Shown here piece by piece: positions 27,560-37,079 of a DNA stretch of 43,315 bases (position 1 is its first letter; each line of letters begins with the position of its first letter). Origin of the DNA: Acidobacteriota bacterium. GTDB taxonomy: Bacteria; Acidobacteriota; Vicinamibacteria; Vicinamibacterales; UBA8438. Below the pieces are notes generated by a model. The model was not told the DNA's origin and did no database searches. It worked only from the letters and a program-made list of their open reading frames with translations. Made by a program: the position numbers and the translations under genes. The stretch covers positions 17,817-61,131 of the forward strand of contig JAGWAH010000007.1 of NCBI GenBank assembly GCA_021296515.1. The letters run 5' to 3'.

Positions 27560-30517
27560 TCAGAACGCCTGCCCGAAGCTGAAGTGCAGCGCCATGAGCT
27601 GCTCCTGTTGCGGGCTCGTCTCGTCACCGAAGAAGTGCCGCTCACCGAGCTTGAAGCCGATGTCGAACCCCAACGGCCCAACCGGCGAGTTGTAGCGCAC
27701 GCCGAACCCGGCGCCGCTCCGGATGCGGCCGAGACTCACGTGCTCCACTCGATCATAAACGTTCCCCGCGTCCACGAACGTGACGACGCCGATCGCCGGG
27801 GTCACGCGAATCCGCAACTCGCTGTTGAAGATGATCACGGCGTTGCCGCCCTGCGGGAAGCCGGCCTGGTCGATGGTGCCCCCGGTCTGGGTGCGGGGGT
27901 TGCCGAGCCGGTCCAGGGCGAACCCGCGAACCGTGGTGTTCCCGCCCGCGAAGAACCGCTCGCTGATCGGCAGCGCGAGCGAGCTCGCAGCCTCGACTCG
28001 TCCCTCCCGGGACGCGTCGAGGGCGTCGGGGGCGTCGAGGGCCTGCGGAAACCCCCAGGCCACGCCCAGACGCGCGCCGGCCGCCAAGACGATTCTCGGA
28101 ACGCCGGGCAGCCGACGATACACCGACCCGGAAAGAAAGCTCTTCGAATAGCCGACCTCCGAGCCAATCGCGCGCGCGGCCACCTCGGACTCGAGCGTCA
28201 CCAGGGTTCCGCGGGCCGGCTCGACGGGATCGTCACGGGTGTCGCGCACCTGACTCGCGCTGAACGACGACAGGCGCACGTTGGGAAACAGGCGGTCGAC
28301 GATGTTCTCGTCCTCGGGGTTCAACTCGCGGTTGGACGTGTCGTTGTTGCCGAGACGGTAGCCGATGGAGGTGCCCGTCGCCACTCCCGACGAACGCGTC
28401 ATCTGCGCCGTCACGCCCCGGCTGAAGAGATCGAAACCGGGACGGATCGCCTGCTCGACGAAACCCGACATCTGCACGTCCCAGTCGCGCCCGATCGCCC
28501 GCGGCTCGCGATAGGTGGCGAGCACGCGATACTCGTTGAACCCGAACGCGCCGCCGGTCTCCACCGGTGCGAACAGAGGTGGGTCGTTCTTGCGCCGGAC
28601 GCTGACGCGCGTGAACAGGTCCAGCGAGCGATTCCTGCCCCACAGATTGCGGCGGCCGATCTCGAAAGAGCCGCGCGGTGCGAACTCGATCCGCTCGACC
28701 GCCTGGCTGCCCGCCGCCCGGACCTCCCGCCGGAGCCGCTGCGACAGCTCGAACCCGCCCCCGTAGGCGAGCCGGGTCGCCGCCGCCTCCTCGACCTCGA
28801 TGATCACGTCCCGCCGATCGGAGCGGCCGTGACTGAACTCGCGGATGTCGAGCCGCCGGAACATGCCGAGCGCGTTGAGGCGGCGGCGCGTCTCCGCGAC
28901 GTCGTCGAGCCCGAGCGGGGCCCCCGGAACCAGCGTGACCTCCCCGCGAATGGTGGCGCTGTCGACCGTCCGGTTGCCCACGATCAGCACGTGGTCCACC
29001 AACACCTGGTGGCCCTCGGCAATCCGGAAGACGAGATCGACCGTGCTCAGATCGTCGGCGAACCGCGCATCCAGGATCACCTGCGCCTGCTCGTACCCCT
29101 CGTTCAGATACGACTCCAGAAGGGCGTCTCGATGACGCTCGATCTGAGGCCCGTGGTACGCGTCGCCGGGACGCACATCGACCACCTGCTGCAGGACCGC
29201 AGAGGATTGGGCCGACCCGACGAACGTCACCTCCCCGATGATTGTCCGCACCCCTTCGTCGATCGCAATCTCGACGCGCTGCTCCACCACTCCGTCCTCG
29301 CGGCGCCCACCCGTGCCGCTGAAAGAGCGGACGGCCCTCACCGTGGCGAAGCCGAGACGGCTGTAGTGCTCCTCGATGGCGGCCAGACCCGCATCGATCT
29401 CCCGGACGACGAGGGGTGCGCCGGCCTCCACGCCGAGAATGGAGCGGACCTGGTCGTCCGAAACCGCCTGATTCCCGCGCGTGACGACGTCGCGGACGCG
29501 ATACAGCGGGCCGCGCGTCACGCCGAAGACGATGGAGAGCCGATCCGCGTCGCCGTCGCGCGTGTGGGTCACCGCGGCGTCACGATAACCGAGCGCCTGC
29601 AGGTGCCCGGCAATGCGCCGGTCAGCGTCTTCGAGAAGGTCTTCGTCGACGCTCGCCTCGCGAGCGACCGGCACCAGGTCGGCCAGCCGCGCGCCCGGCA
29701 CTTGGTCACCCTCGAACGTCACCTCGACCCGCGGCCCGCGCCGAATGGCGAGCCGCACGTCGACCTCGACGTCGCTCAGCCGCTGGATCTCGTGCGACAG
29801 CCGGGCCTCGTAATAGCCGCGCCGCCGCAGATCGCCCTCGTAGTCGCCGAGCCGCTGCGTGATCTCCACACCGTCGTAGGGCGTCCCGGGACTGCGAAGA
29901 CCGAGCCGGGTGCGGATCGTGTCGTGGAACACCGGCGACTCGCCGGTGATGTGCCAGCGCCGGACGACGGCACGCGGCCCGGCCTCGATCGCCATCCGCA
30001 GAACACGCCTCGAAACGGGCCCGCTGATCTCGAGGCGCACGCGTGCAGTGAAGAAACCGCGTTCGGCGTACGCCCTGCGCACGGTGTCCTCGACCGCGGC
30101 GGCATCGCCGGCCGGGAACGTCGTCCCGTGGCGCTGGGAGACGAAACGGCGCAGCCACTCCTCCGGTACGCCGCGCACCCCGGTGAACTCGACCCGGTTC
30201 ACCGTCTCGAGTGACTGCAGGTCGTAGACCAGCGCGACCCCGCCGCGCCTGTCGCCGGCGCCTACCTCGACGCTCCTGAAGAGGCCGAGACTGAACAGAT
30301 GCGCCAGCGACTCGCGGACCTCCCGCATCGACAGCGGCTCGCCCGGCCGCGTCTCGACGAGTTCACGGGCGGTCGGATCGTCGAACGGCCGGCCGTCCGC
30401 CGTCAACCGCACCTCGACGACGTTCCGTCCGACGTAGCGGTCCACGTCGCGCGCGGCCTGCGCGGGAGCGGCCGTCCAGCAGAGACCCGCGAGCAGCCAG
30501 AACGCCCATCCACGCAT
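27560..30517 (-). CDS. BamA/TamA-family outer-membrane protein assembly factor (Omp85), seven POTRA-like repeats
   Basis: The 985-residue protein has a signal peptide (MRGWAFWLLAGLCWTAAPAQA), a long periplasmic part and a C-terminal 16-strand-type barrel (Bac_surface_Ag) over roughly the last 400 residues. I count seven POTRA-like units, each ending in a GYY/GFF-type strand: near VEVRLTADG, VNRVEFTGV, VRRWHITGE, VEVTFEGD, YRVRDVVTRGN, IIGEVTFVG and LVDHVLIVGN. Classic BamA has five and TamA three. The barrel has FFAGGNTTVRGFALDRLG (the VRGF/Y motif of Omp85 lid loops) and ends MALHFSFGQAF with the terminal Phe beta-signal. Its ATG overlaps the tamB stop (TGATG), so it may serve as the TamB partner, the main BamA, or both. 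Confidence 0.88.
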   Translation of the reverse strand: MRGWAFWLLAGLCWTAAPAQAARDVDRYVGRNVVEVRLTADGRPFDDPTARELVETRPGEPLSMREVRESLAHLFSLGLFRSVEVGAGDRRGGVALVYDLQSLETVNRVEFTGVRGVPEEWLRRFVSQRHGTTFPAGDAAAVEDTVRRAYAERGFFTARVRLEISGPVSRRVLRMAIEAGPRAVVRRWHITGESPVFHDTIRTRLGLRSPGTPYDGVEITQRLGDYEGDLRRRGYYEARLSHEIQRLSDVEVDVRLAIRRGPRVEVTFEGDQVPGARLADLVPVAREASVDEDLLEDADRRIAGHLQALGYRDAAVTHTRDGDADRLSIVFGVTRGPLYRVRDVVTRGNQAVSDDQVRSILGVEAGAPLVVREIDAGLAAIEEHYSRLGFATVRAVRSFSGTGGRREDGVVEQRVEIAIDEGVRTIIGEVTFVGSAQSSAVLQQVVDVRPGDAYHGPQIERHRDALLESYLNEGYEQAQVILDARFADDLSTVDLVFRIAEGHQVLVDHVLIVGNRTVDSATIRGEVTLVPGAPLGLDDVAETRRRLNALGMFRRLDIREFSHGRSDRRDVIIEVEEAAATRLAYGGGFELSQRLRREVRAAGSQAVERIEFAPRGSFEIGRRNLWGRNRSLDLFTRVSVRRKNDPPLFAPVETGGAFGFNEYRVLATYREPRAIGRDWDVQMSGFVEQAIRPGFDLFSRGVTAQMTRSSGVATGTSIGYRLGNNDTSNRELNPEDENIVDRLFPNVRLSSFSASQVRDTRDDPVEPARGTLVTLESEVAARAIGSEVGYSKSFLSGSVYRRLPGVPRIVLAAGARLGVAWGFPQALDAPDALDASREGRVEAASSLALPISERFFAGGNTTVRGFALDRLGNPRTQTGGTIDQAGFPQGGNAVIIFNSELRIRVTPAIGVVTFVDAGNVYDRVEHVSLGRIRSGAGFGVRYNSPVGPLGFDIGFKLGERHFFGDETSPQQEQLMALHFSFGQAF

Positions 30518-33500
30518 CAGAAAGCATGCCGGACCCGCACGTCGAGCGCGTAGGTCCGGTCTTCGTTCTGCGACAGGACCCACGACAGCCGTTCGGTCGC
30601 GTCGTACTCGAAGACCACGATGAGGTCCTGGTTGCTGCCGCTGACGGCGCGGGAGAAGGTCAGGTGCGCCCGGTCGGAGATGCGCTTGCCGATCAGCACG
30701 CGCGCGGTCGGGACGAGCTGCGTCGATTGCTGGGCCGCCGGATCGTCGAGGGACGGCGTGATCTCGAAGGTGTCGACGCCGAACGACCGCTCCACCACTC
30801 CCCCGACCTCCGCCAGCACGGGATTGTTCAAGAGGCCCGCCCCGATGCCCTGCATCAGCAGCCCCTGCTGAGACGCCTCGGGCGCCCGCAGGGTGCGGAT
30901 CTCGGCCTGCTGCGGGTCCCGGACATCGCCCAGCAGCAACCCGACGATCTCGAACTGCTGCAGCGGCGGATCCGACTCCAGCGTCGGCGGCTCCAGCCGA
31001 TCGAGCGGTCCGGTGAGGCCCAGCGTGATGCGGTAGGTCTGACCCGGAACGCGGATGTCGGTCTCCGCCTCGACATCGAGGAACGGCTCCATCGCGACGG
31101 GGTTCGTGAATCCGACGCTGCCGCGGGTCAGCCGATACCGGTTGCCCTCGAAGTAGACCTGGCCGCGCTCGATCTCCGCGTTGCCGAGCAGGGACGGCCG
31201 ATCGTACGTGCCGGTCAGGGTCAGGTCGGCGCTGGCGACGATCTGGGCCCGGTTGTCCGAGATGCGAAGGCTCGAGGGTGCCGAGATGCGCAGATCGAAC
31301 CGCAGGGGCAGGGTGGTTTCCGCCGCACCGGCCGCGGTCTCGTTGCCCATCAGATTCATGAGGCCGCCGTCGGACTCGAACAGCTCCAGCCAGATTGCGT
31401 CCTGCACGGTCACGAGCCCCCCCAACGTCGGAGCATCGACGGATCCCTGCAGAATCAGTTCCGCATCGACGCGGGACCGAATGCCCTCCGGGTAGCGCAG
31501 AGAGATGTCCCGGCCGGTGGCGGTCACACCGAGCTCGCCGAGGCGGTAGCCCTGCAGCCCCACCCGGCCGCCGAAACTGACCGGACCGCCGCCGAGCTCC
31601 GCGGTCAGCTCGTCGAAGCGAATCCCGCCCGGTTCCAGAATCACGCGGCCATTGACCACGTCCAGTGCGTGCGGCAGCGACAGATACCGGACCCGGCCGT
31701 TCGTCACGCGAGCCTCGCCGGTGACGACAGGTGCGTCGAGCGAGCCGCCGATGTCGGCCGCGAGCCTCATCGATCCGCGGCTGCGCACGTCGGGAATCAG
31801 GCCCTCGAGAATGCCGAGCCCGGCATTGCCCTCCGCACGCAGTGCCAGCCGCTCGTCGGCCAGCGTCACTTCGCCCGCCAGCTCCAGATTCGTCCCCTCG
31901 CCCCGCAGCCGCATCCGGTCGACGTGCACCGCGTTGTCGGCGAGAGAAAGACGGACCGGGCCGTCGTTCTCCAGCTCGAAGTCAAACACCGTCAGCGCGA
32001 GACGATCCGCCCGGACGTCGACTCCGAGACGCGCGAGGTCGAGCAGCTCCCCGTCGACGGTGACGGTGCCGCTGGCCACCAGCGCCGTCATCTCCGACAA
32101 CCCCGGCTGCAGGGCGCGCGCGAACGGGTCGAGCCGGGTGTTGGTCAAGCTGAAGCGAAACCGGGCGGGCACCTCGTCCACCAACCCGATGCGGCCGGAG
32201 CCGGAGACCGCGACGTCCGGCGACGCCGCCTCCAGCTCTACGCTCATCACGGCTCCCGCGACGTCGAGACGTCCCGTCACCTCTCCGACCGCAGCGCCCG
32301 CCATGGTCACGTCGGTCATCGTGCCCCGGATCTCGTAGCGCGGGTCGGCGAAGGCGCCGGCGCCCGAGATGGCGGCGTCGATGCGTCCGGCGGCGGCCAC
32401 CGGAACGCGCTCCACCATCCGCGACGCGGAGAGCTGCAGGTCGCGGGCATCGGCCGTGACCGAGTAGGTGCCGTTCCACTGCACGTACATCGCCCCGGTG
32501 ACCTCACCGCCTCCCTGCCGTACGGTCAGGCCGTTGAGCCAGACGCCGTCGCCGTCGAACCGGAGGTCGGCCTCCGCTTCGTCGAAAGACTCTCCGTAAG
32601 CCAGGCCTGCGCCCAATCGCATCCGACCGAAGCCGAGCGGTGCGCCGTAGTCTCCGTACAGGCGGATCTGGCCGTACGTCGGGCCGTCGATGGTGTAGCC
32701 CTCCAGCTCGAAGGCGTCGCGGATGTACTGGGCCGGCAGTGCGTCGACCTCGAACCGGGCATTGATCTGCTCGCGTCCGGAACGCGCCGCACCGATGGCG
32801 AAGCGGCCATTGACGGCCAGACTCGACCCCGCCTGGCGAAACCGGGCGCCCGCAACCTCCAGCATGGAGTCCTCGACGACGATGTCCCCCTCGCCGCGGC
32901 CCCACTCGACGTTCCAGGCCTCGATCGCCTCGCCGGCGAAAGCCGCCTCGATGCGCGGCGACGTCAGCGCCCCCAGCATCGCGCCGGTCATCGTCCCGCG
33001 GCCGTCGATCGTCAGATCGCCGGTCGAACGCCCGAACGCGGTCATGACGGCGGCCATGACCCGATCGCTCTCCTGCCAGTCCGCGCTGGCGACGTGGAAC
33101 GGAATCCTCGACCGCCTGCCCCAGGCGGTGCGGCCCGAGAAAGTCATTGCCGTCAGAGGCGTCGCGAACCAGCTCGGGGCAATGTCCACGCCGTCCGGCT
33201 CGAACGTGAACTGCATGTCTCCACCGAACGGAAACCGCCACGGATCCGCAGCAGGCCGGAACGGTTGTGCGTCATGGGGCCACCCCTCCCGCGGCTCCGG
33301 CAGCCCGCCCCGGGGCAACAGGGCGACTCCCGCCGGCGGCGTGACCGACACTTCGCCGCGGCCCTGCCGCTCCGCGAACCGGCCGAGCGGCCATGCCAGG
33401 CTCAGCTCGCCCGCGAGGCTGCCCCGGGGACGCGCTCCGGGCACGTCCAAGTCGTCGAGCAGCGGCTCGAGGGCCGCCCCTCGTACTTGCGGAGTGAACG

Positions 33501-34896
33501 TGGCGATGCCGGGCTCCGGGACCCCCAGCGGCTTCATCGCGTAGGTGAAGTCGAGCTCGCCGCCGTAGAACCCGGAGTGCGCCTGCGTGATCTCGAGGCG
33601 GTCGCGGGTCCAGACCAGATCGCCCTCCAGCTCGGGAAAGCCGAGTCCCGCAAGCGTGGCGTCCGCGCTGGCGAACGAGCCGGTCAGCTCCCGCCCGCCC
33701 TCGAACAGATGCCACACACCGTTGAACGCGGCCTCGCCGGTGACCGTGAAGTTGTCCCGCGCGAAGAAGATCTCCTTCATCGCCGGCAGGTCGATTGCCA
33801 TCTGCCGAACGTTGTAGGTCGACTCCGGCCAGTTCAGCATGTCGACACGGCCGTCGACCCGCGCCGTGAAGCCACGGTCGGCGGCCCACAGATCGATGTG
33901 CGTCAGGTCGACCAGACCGCCGTCGAGCACGTAGTCGGCGTCCATGTTCAGCGTCATCGGTTCGAAATCGCCGATGACGAGCGTCCCGCCCCGGAACTCG
34001 GCCGTCCCACCGTAGCCGGTGGATTTCCCCAGCGTCATGTCGATGTTGGGCGCGGTGATGCTCCACGGCGCCACGTGGTCCTCGTACACGAACTCTCCGT
34101 CGTAGGCGCGCAGGTGCTGCACCGTGGTGACGAAGATCCGGCCCTCTTCCCCTTCCTCCGCCACGGGTGCCGTGGCACCGGTATCGCCCGCGGAGAGTGT
34201 CGCGTCGGCTCCTTCGGCGCCGTCCGCCGGCTGGACGAACCTCGGAAAGCTCTGCCGCCCGTCGGAGAAAGACTCGACCAGCATGCGCCAGCCGCTCAGC
34301 TCGACGGCGTCCACGAGCACCTCGCCGTGCAACAGGGGCACCCACTCGGTCGAGATCTCGATGCGGTCCACCTGGAAGAACGGACGATCGCCGGGATTGA
34401 GGCCTCCGATCTCCAGGTCTTCGATCAGGAAGCGGCCGGGCGCCAGGTAGGTGCTCAGACGGCCAATCGTGACCGACCGCTCGATATAGCCGGCGAACGC
34501 CCGCTCGGCCTGCGCGCGCAAGCTGGGGCCGAGGTCGATGGTGGTCACCGACACGATGCTGCCTGCAATGAGCGCCACCACGGCGATGGTCGTCCACACG
34601 AGCGACCTGCGCACCCCCGGCCGCAGGCGCCGGACCCAACGCCAGCGCAGGGGGCGCAACCCCAGCCGCCTCACCTGGCGTGCCCAAACGGCGAGGAGCG
34701 TGTTGGCGGGAGATCGCGTGTCACCGGTCTGCCGTGGGCGCATCCAACGCGCGAGAATGGCGGCCGCCCGGGACACGACCGCCTTCACCGCGGGCGCGGA
34801 GTTGGCCCGCTTCGCTGCGGGCCGCTCCGTCAGCGGCTGCTCCGCGGCCGGCGCGGCGAAGAGAACGCTACCGGGACGCGACAGCTCATCTGACAT
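30517..34896 (-). CDS. tamB: TamB-like translocation/assembly protein (DUF490, AsmA-like)
   Basis: The 1459-residue protein has one N-terminal membrane helix (about 98-118, LVWTTIAVVALIAGSIVSVTTI) after a basic cytoplasmic stretch. A very long beta-rich, repetitive periplasmic region follows, then the C-terminal DUF490/TamB domain (GLQGYRLGELGVTATGRDISLRYPEG, LRISDNRAQIVASADLTLTGTYDRPSLLGNAEIERGQVYFEGNRYRLTRGSVGFTNP split across the domain). It ends ALDVRVRHAF with a terminal Phe. TamB-type proteins bridge inner and outer membranes and take part in lipid transport and outer-membrane protein assembly. The next gene, one base overlapped, encodes the Omp85 partner. The start at 34896 leaves a longish N-tail; a shorter start is possible. 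Confidence 0.88.
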   Translation of the reverse strand: MSDELSRPGSVLFAAPAAEQPLTERPAAKRANSAPAVKAVVSRAAAILARWMRPRQTGDTRSPANTLLAVWARQVRRLGLRPLRWRWVRRLRPGVRRSLVWTTIAVVALIAGSIVSVTTIDLGPSLRAQAERAFAGYIERSVTIGRLSTYLAPGRFLIEDLEIGGLNPGDRPFFQVDRIEISTEWVPLLHGEVLVDAVELSGWRMLVESFSDGRQSFPRFVQPADGAEGADATLSAGDTGATAPVAEEGEEGRIFVTTVQHLRAYDGEFVYEDHVAPWSITAPNIDMTLGKSTGYGGTAEFRGGTLVIGDFEPMTLNMDADYVLDGGLVDLTHIDLWAADRGFTARVDGRVDMLNWPESTYNVRQMAIDLPAMKEIFFARDNFTVTGEAAFNGVWHLFEGGRELTGSFASADATLAGLGFPELEGDLVWTRDRLEITQAHSGFYGGELDFTYAMKPLGVPEPGIATFTPQVRGAALEPLLDDLDVPGARPRGSLAGELSLAWPLGRFAERQGRGEVSVTPPAGVALLPRGGLPEPREGWPHDAQPFRPAADPWRFPFGGDMQFTFEPDGVDIAPSWFATPLTAMTFSGRTAWGRRSRIPFHVASADWQESDRVMAAVMTAFGRSTGDLTIDGRGTMTGAMLGALTSPRIEAAFAGEAIEAWNVEWGRGEGDIVVEDSMLEVAGARFRQAGSSLAVNGRFAIGAARSGREQINARFEVDALPAQYIRDAFELEGYTIDGPTYGQIRLYGDYGAPLGFGRMRLGAGLAYGESFDEAEADLRFDGDGVWLNGLTVRQGGGEVTGAMYVQWNGTYSVTADARDLQLSASRMVERVPVAAAGRIDAAISGAGAFADPRYEIRGTMTDVTMAGAAVGEVTGRLDVAGAVMSVELEAASPDVAVSGSGRIGLVDEVPARFRFSLTNTRLDPFARALQPGLSEMTALVASGTVTVDGELLDLARLGVDVRADRLALTVFDFELENDGPVRLSLADNAVHVDRMRLRGEGTNLELAGEVTLADERLALRAEGNAGLGILEGLIPDVRSRGSMRLAADIGGSLDAPVVTGEARVTNGRVRYLSLPHALDVVNGRVILEPGGIRFDELTAELGGGPVSFGGRVGLQGYRLGELGVTATGRDISLRYPEGIRSRVDAELILQGSVDAPTLGGLVTVQDAIWLELFESDGGLMNLMGNETAAGAAETTLPLRFDLRISAPSSLRISDNRAQIVASADLTLTGTYDRPSLLGNAEIERGQVYFEGNRYRLTRGSVGFTNPVAMEPFLDVEAETDIRVPGQTYRITLGLTGPLDRLEPPTLESDPPLQQFEIVGLLLGDVRDPQQAEIRTLRAPEASQQGLLMQGIGAGLLNNPVLAEVGGVVERSFGVDTFEITPSLDDPAAQQSTQLVPTARVLIGKRISDRAHLTFSRAVSGSNQDLIVVFEYDATERLSWVLSQNEDRTYALDVRVRHAF

Positions 34897-34906
34897 CGGT
34901 CGCTTG

Positions 34907-35434
34907 TCACTCGATGGCAGCCAGCAACCGGCCGGCCTCTACCGACATGCCTTCGGTGACCGGCACCTCTGTGACAGTGCCGGCCCGCGGGGCGCCCAGC
35001 TCGTTCTCCATCTTCATGGCCTCGACGACCACCAGCGGCTGGCGGGCCTCGACCTGGTCGCCGGGCGCCGCCAGAACCCGCACGACCTTGCCCGGCATCG
35101 GAGCGACGAGTCGCGACGCGCCGCCCGCTGCGCCGCCGGGGGCATCCCCGGCCGCCCGCCGGCCGTTGATCACCGCATCGACGATCACGTCGCCGAGGTG
35201 CACCCGCGTCAATCCGTTCCGGCCGGTCGCCACGCAGCGCACCTGCCGGCTCGCGGCGCCGGCGCCGACCCGCACGAGCGACAGCAGCATCCCATGCCGA
35301 TCGCGCTCCACGAGGCGCGCATCGACCTCCCGCGTCGTCCCGTCCCACGACACGTGCACGCGTCCGGGGCGCGCCGCGTCCGGCTCGACGCTGACGTCGC
35401 GTACGTTCCCGTTGACCTCGATCTCGATTCGCAT
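34907..35434 (-). CDS. biotin carboxyl carrier (biotinyl/lipoyl-attachment) protein
   Basis: The 175-residue protein ends in a biotinyl domain with the attachment motif VVEAMKMENEL (Lys modified) and the turn APMPGKVVRVLAAPGDQVEARQPL typical of acyl-CoA carboxylase and decarboxylase carriers. The first 100 residues form a small beta domain (MRIEIEVNGNVRDVSVEP) like the BT domain before the biotinyl domain in propionyl/methylcrotonyl-CoA carboxylases. ATG 35434 is preferred; a TTG nine bases earlier is also in frame. It is 12 bases after accC, and with the carboxyltransferase at 37080 completes a three-part acyl-CoA carboxylase. Confidence 0.9.
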   Translation of the reverse strand: MRIEIEVNGNVRDVSVEPDAARPGRVHVSWDGTTREVDARLVERDRHGMLLSLVRVGAGAASRQVRCVATGRNGLTRVHLGDVIVDAVINGRRAAGDAPGGAAGGASRLVAPMPGKVVRVLAAPGDQVEARQPLVVVEAMKMENELGAPRAGTVTEVPVTEGMSVEAGRLLAAIE

Positions 35435-35446
35435 GCCGGACAACGT

Positions 35447-36964
35447 CTATCGTAGTCCCTCGACCCGCGCCGCCTGCTTCCAGCGCCCGCCGGCCGCCGT
35501 ACCCGCGGCGGGGCCGGCGCCGGCTGCCGCGCGTCCCAGCGTGACGGACAACGCCGCGGCGATGACGGCAAGCTCCTCGGCGTCTTCCGGCGGATCGACG
35601 AAATCGGTTCCGTCCCTTCCGGCCAGCACGCGGTCGAGAAACGTGGTGTCGAAGCGCGCGGCGACGAAGTCGGCATGACGGAGCAGCCACCGGAACATCG
35701 GAACGGTGGTCGGGACGCCGCCGATGTCGTATTCCGCGAGGGCGCGGTCCATGCGGTCGATGGCCAGGCGGCGATCCGCCGCGTGGGCGATCACCTTGGC
35801 CACCATCGAGTCGTAGTGCACGGGCACCTCGAAGCCGGCCGCGACGCCGGCGTCGACGCGGATGCCCGGACCCTCGGGCGGACGATGCGTCTCGAGCAGT
35901 CCGGGACACGGCATGAAGCCCGCGTTCGGATCCTCGGCATAGACCCGACACTCGATGGCGTGGCCGTCCGGCGCGAGGGCCCGCTCCGGATCGACGTCCA
36001 GCCGCTCCCCCTGCGCGACCCGGAGCTGCCAGCGCACCAGGTCGATGCCGGTCACCATCTCCGTGATCGGGTGCTCGACCTGCAGCCGGGTGTTCATCTC
36101 CAGGAAATAGAAGCTCCCCGACTCGTCGAGCAGGAACTCGATGGTGCCGGCGTTCGTGTACCCGACCTCGGCGGCCAGCCGGGCCGCGGCCGCCGCAAGC
36201 CCGCGCCGGGTCTCGATACCGACCACCGGCGACGGCGTCTCCTCGATCACCTTCTGATGGCGCCGCTGAATCGAGCACTCCCGCTCGACGAACGGCACCA
36301 CGCCGCCGTGATCGTCCGCGAGAAGCTGCACCTCGATGTGCCGGCCCCGCTCGATGCAGCGTTCCAGGTAGACGGCGCCGTCGCCGAAGGCCGAAGCCGC
36401 CTCCGACCGCGCGCCCTGGATCGCGCGCGGCAGGCCTTCGGGCTCGCGCACCAGCCGCATCCCCTTGCCGCCGCCGCCGGCGACCGCCTTGACGAAGAGG
36501 GGATAGCCGATGGCGTCGCCGGCCGCTTGCAGCTCGGCCTCCGTAGCCCCGTCCGGCAACGGTCCGCCGCTTCCCGGCACTATCGGCACGCCGGCCCGGC
36601 GAGCCGCTTCGCGCGCCGCGGTCTTGCCGCCCATCAGCTCGATGACCCCGGCAGGCGGGCCGATGAACTTGAGCCCCGCGTCGGCGACGGCCTGGGCGAA
36701 CCCGGCGTTCTCGGCGAGAAACCCGTACCCCGGATGCACCGCGTCGGCGCCGGTCCGGCGCGCCGCGGCAATGATCTTCTCGACGTGCAGGTAGCTGGCG
36801 GCCGGCTCGTCCGCCTCGAGCGCCACCGCCTCATCGGCATAGCGGACGTGCGGCGCCAGCCGGTCGCAGTCGGAGTAGACGGCGACCGTCGGCAGTCCCA
36901 TCTCGCGGCACCCGCGCATGATTCGGACCGCGATCTCGCCGCGGTTGGCGATGAGCACCTTCAT
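35447..36964 (-). CDS. accC: biotin carboxylase subunit of an acyl-CoA carboxylase
   Basis: The 505-residue ATP-grasp enzyme carboxylates biotin on its carrier with ATP and bicarbonate. Signatures are MKVLIANRGEIAVRIMRGC, VHPGYGFLAENAGFAQA, KFIGPPAGVIELMGGKTAAR, the glycine-rich loop GGGGKGMRLV, ERCIERGRHIEVQLLADD, CSIQRRHQKVIEETPS, and FYFLEMNTRLQVEHPITEMVTGIDLV. It is longer than AccC of E. coli (about 450) and like the biotin carboxylase part of propionyl/methylcrotonyl-CoA carboxylases. ATG 36964 has AGGAAAG upstream; a longer in-frame start is less likely. The preceding 115 bases to the carboxyltransferase gene hold nothing I can name. Confidence 0.93.
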   Translation of the reverse strand: MKVLIANRGEIAVRIMRGCREMGLPTVAVYSDCDRLAPHVRYADEAVALEADEPAASYLHVEKIIAAARRTGADAVHPGYGFLAENAGFAQAVADAGLKFIGPPAGVIELMGGKTAAREAARRAGVPIVPGSGGPLPDGATEAELQAAGDAIGYPLFVKAVAGGGGKGMRLVREPEGLPRAIQGARSEAASAFGDGAVYLERCIERGRHIEVQLLADDHGGVVPFVERECSIQRRHQKVIEETPSPVVGIETRRGLAAAAARLAAEVGYTNAGTIEFLLDESGSFYFLEMNTRLQVEHPITEMVTGIDLVRWQLRVAQGERLDVDPERALAPDGHAIECRVYAEDPNAGFMPCPGLLETHRPPEGPGIRVDAGVAAGFEVPVHYDSMVAKVIAHAADRRLAIDRMDRALAEYDIGGVPTTVPMFRWLLRHADFVAARFDTTFLDRVLAGRDGTDFVDPPEDAEELAVIAAALSVTLGRAAAGAGPAAGTAAGGRWKQAARVEGLR

Positions 36965-37079
36965 CGGCAGTTCGTCTTTCCTATCGTACTGCACGAGCGG
37001 CGCCGGATCGCACCGGGTCTGCTTCCCTCGTTCGCGCCGCTCCGTGGCGGGACCGTCCGGGCAGGCCGGGGCGCGGGCG

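Noticed and set aside
30526-34893. A 1455-codon open frame on the + strand, antisense to tamB
   Set aside because: It is a by-product of very high GC content and codon bias; the translation is low-complexity (Arg/His/Gln/Pro-rich) without domains, while the minus strand gives a clear TamB protein. Similar antisense frames at 15955-19968, 23256-25787 and 27302-30214 were dropped for the same reason.
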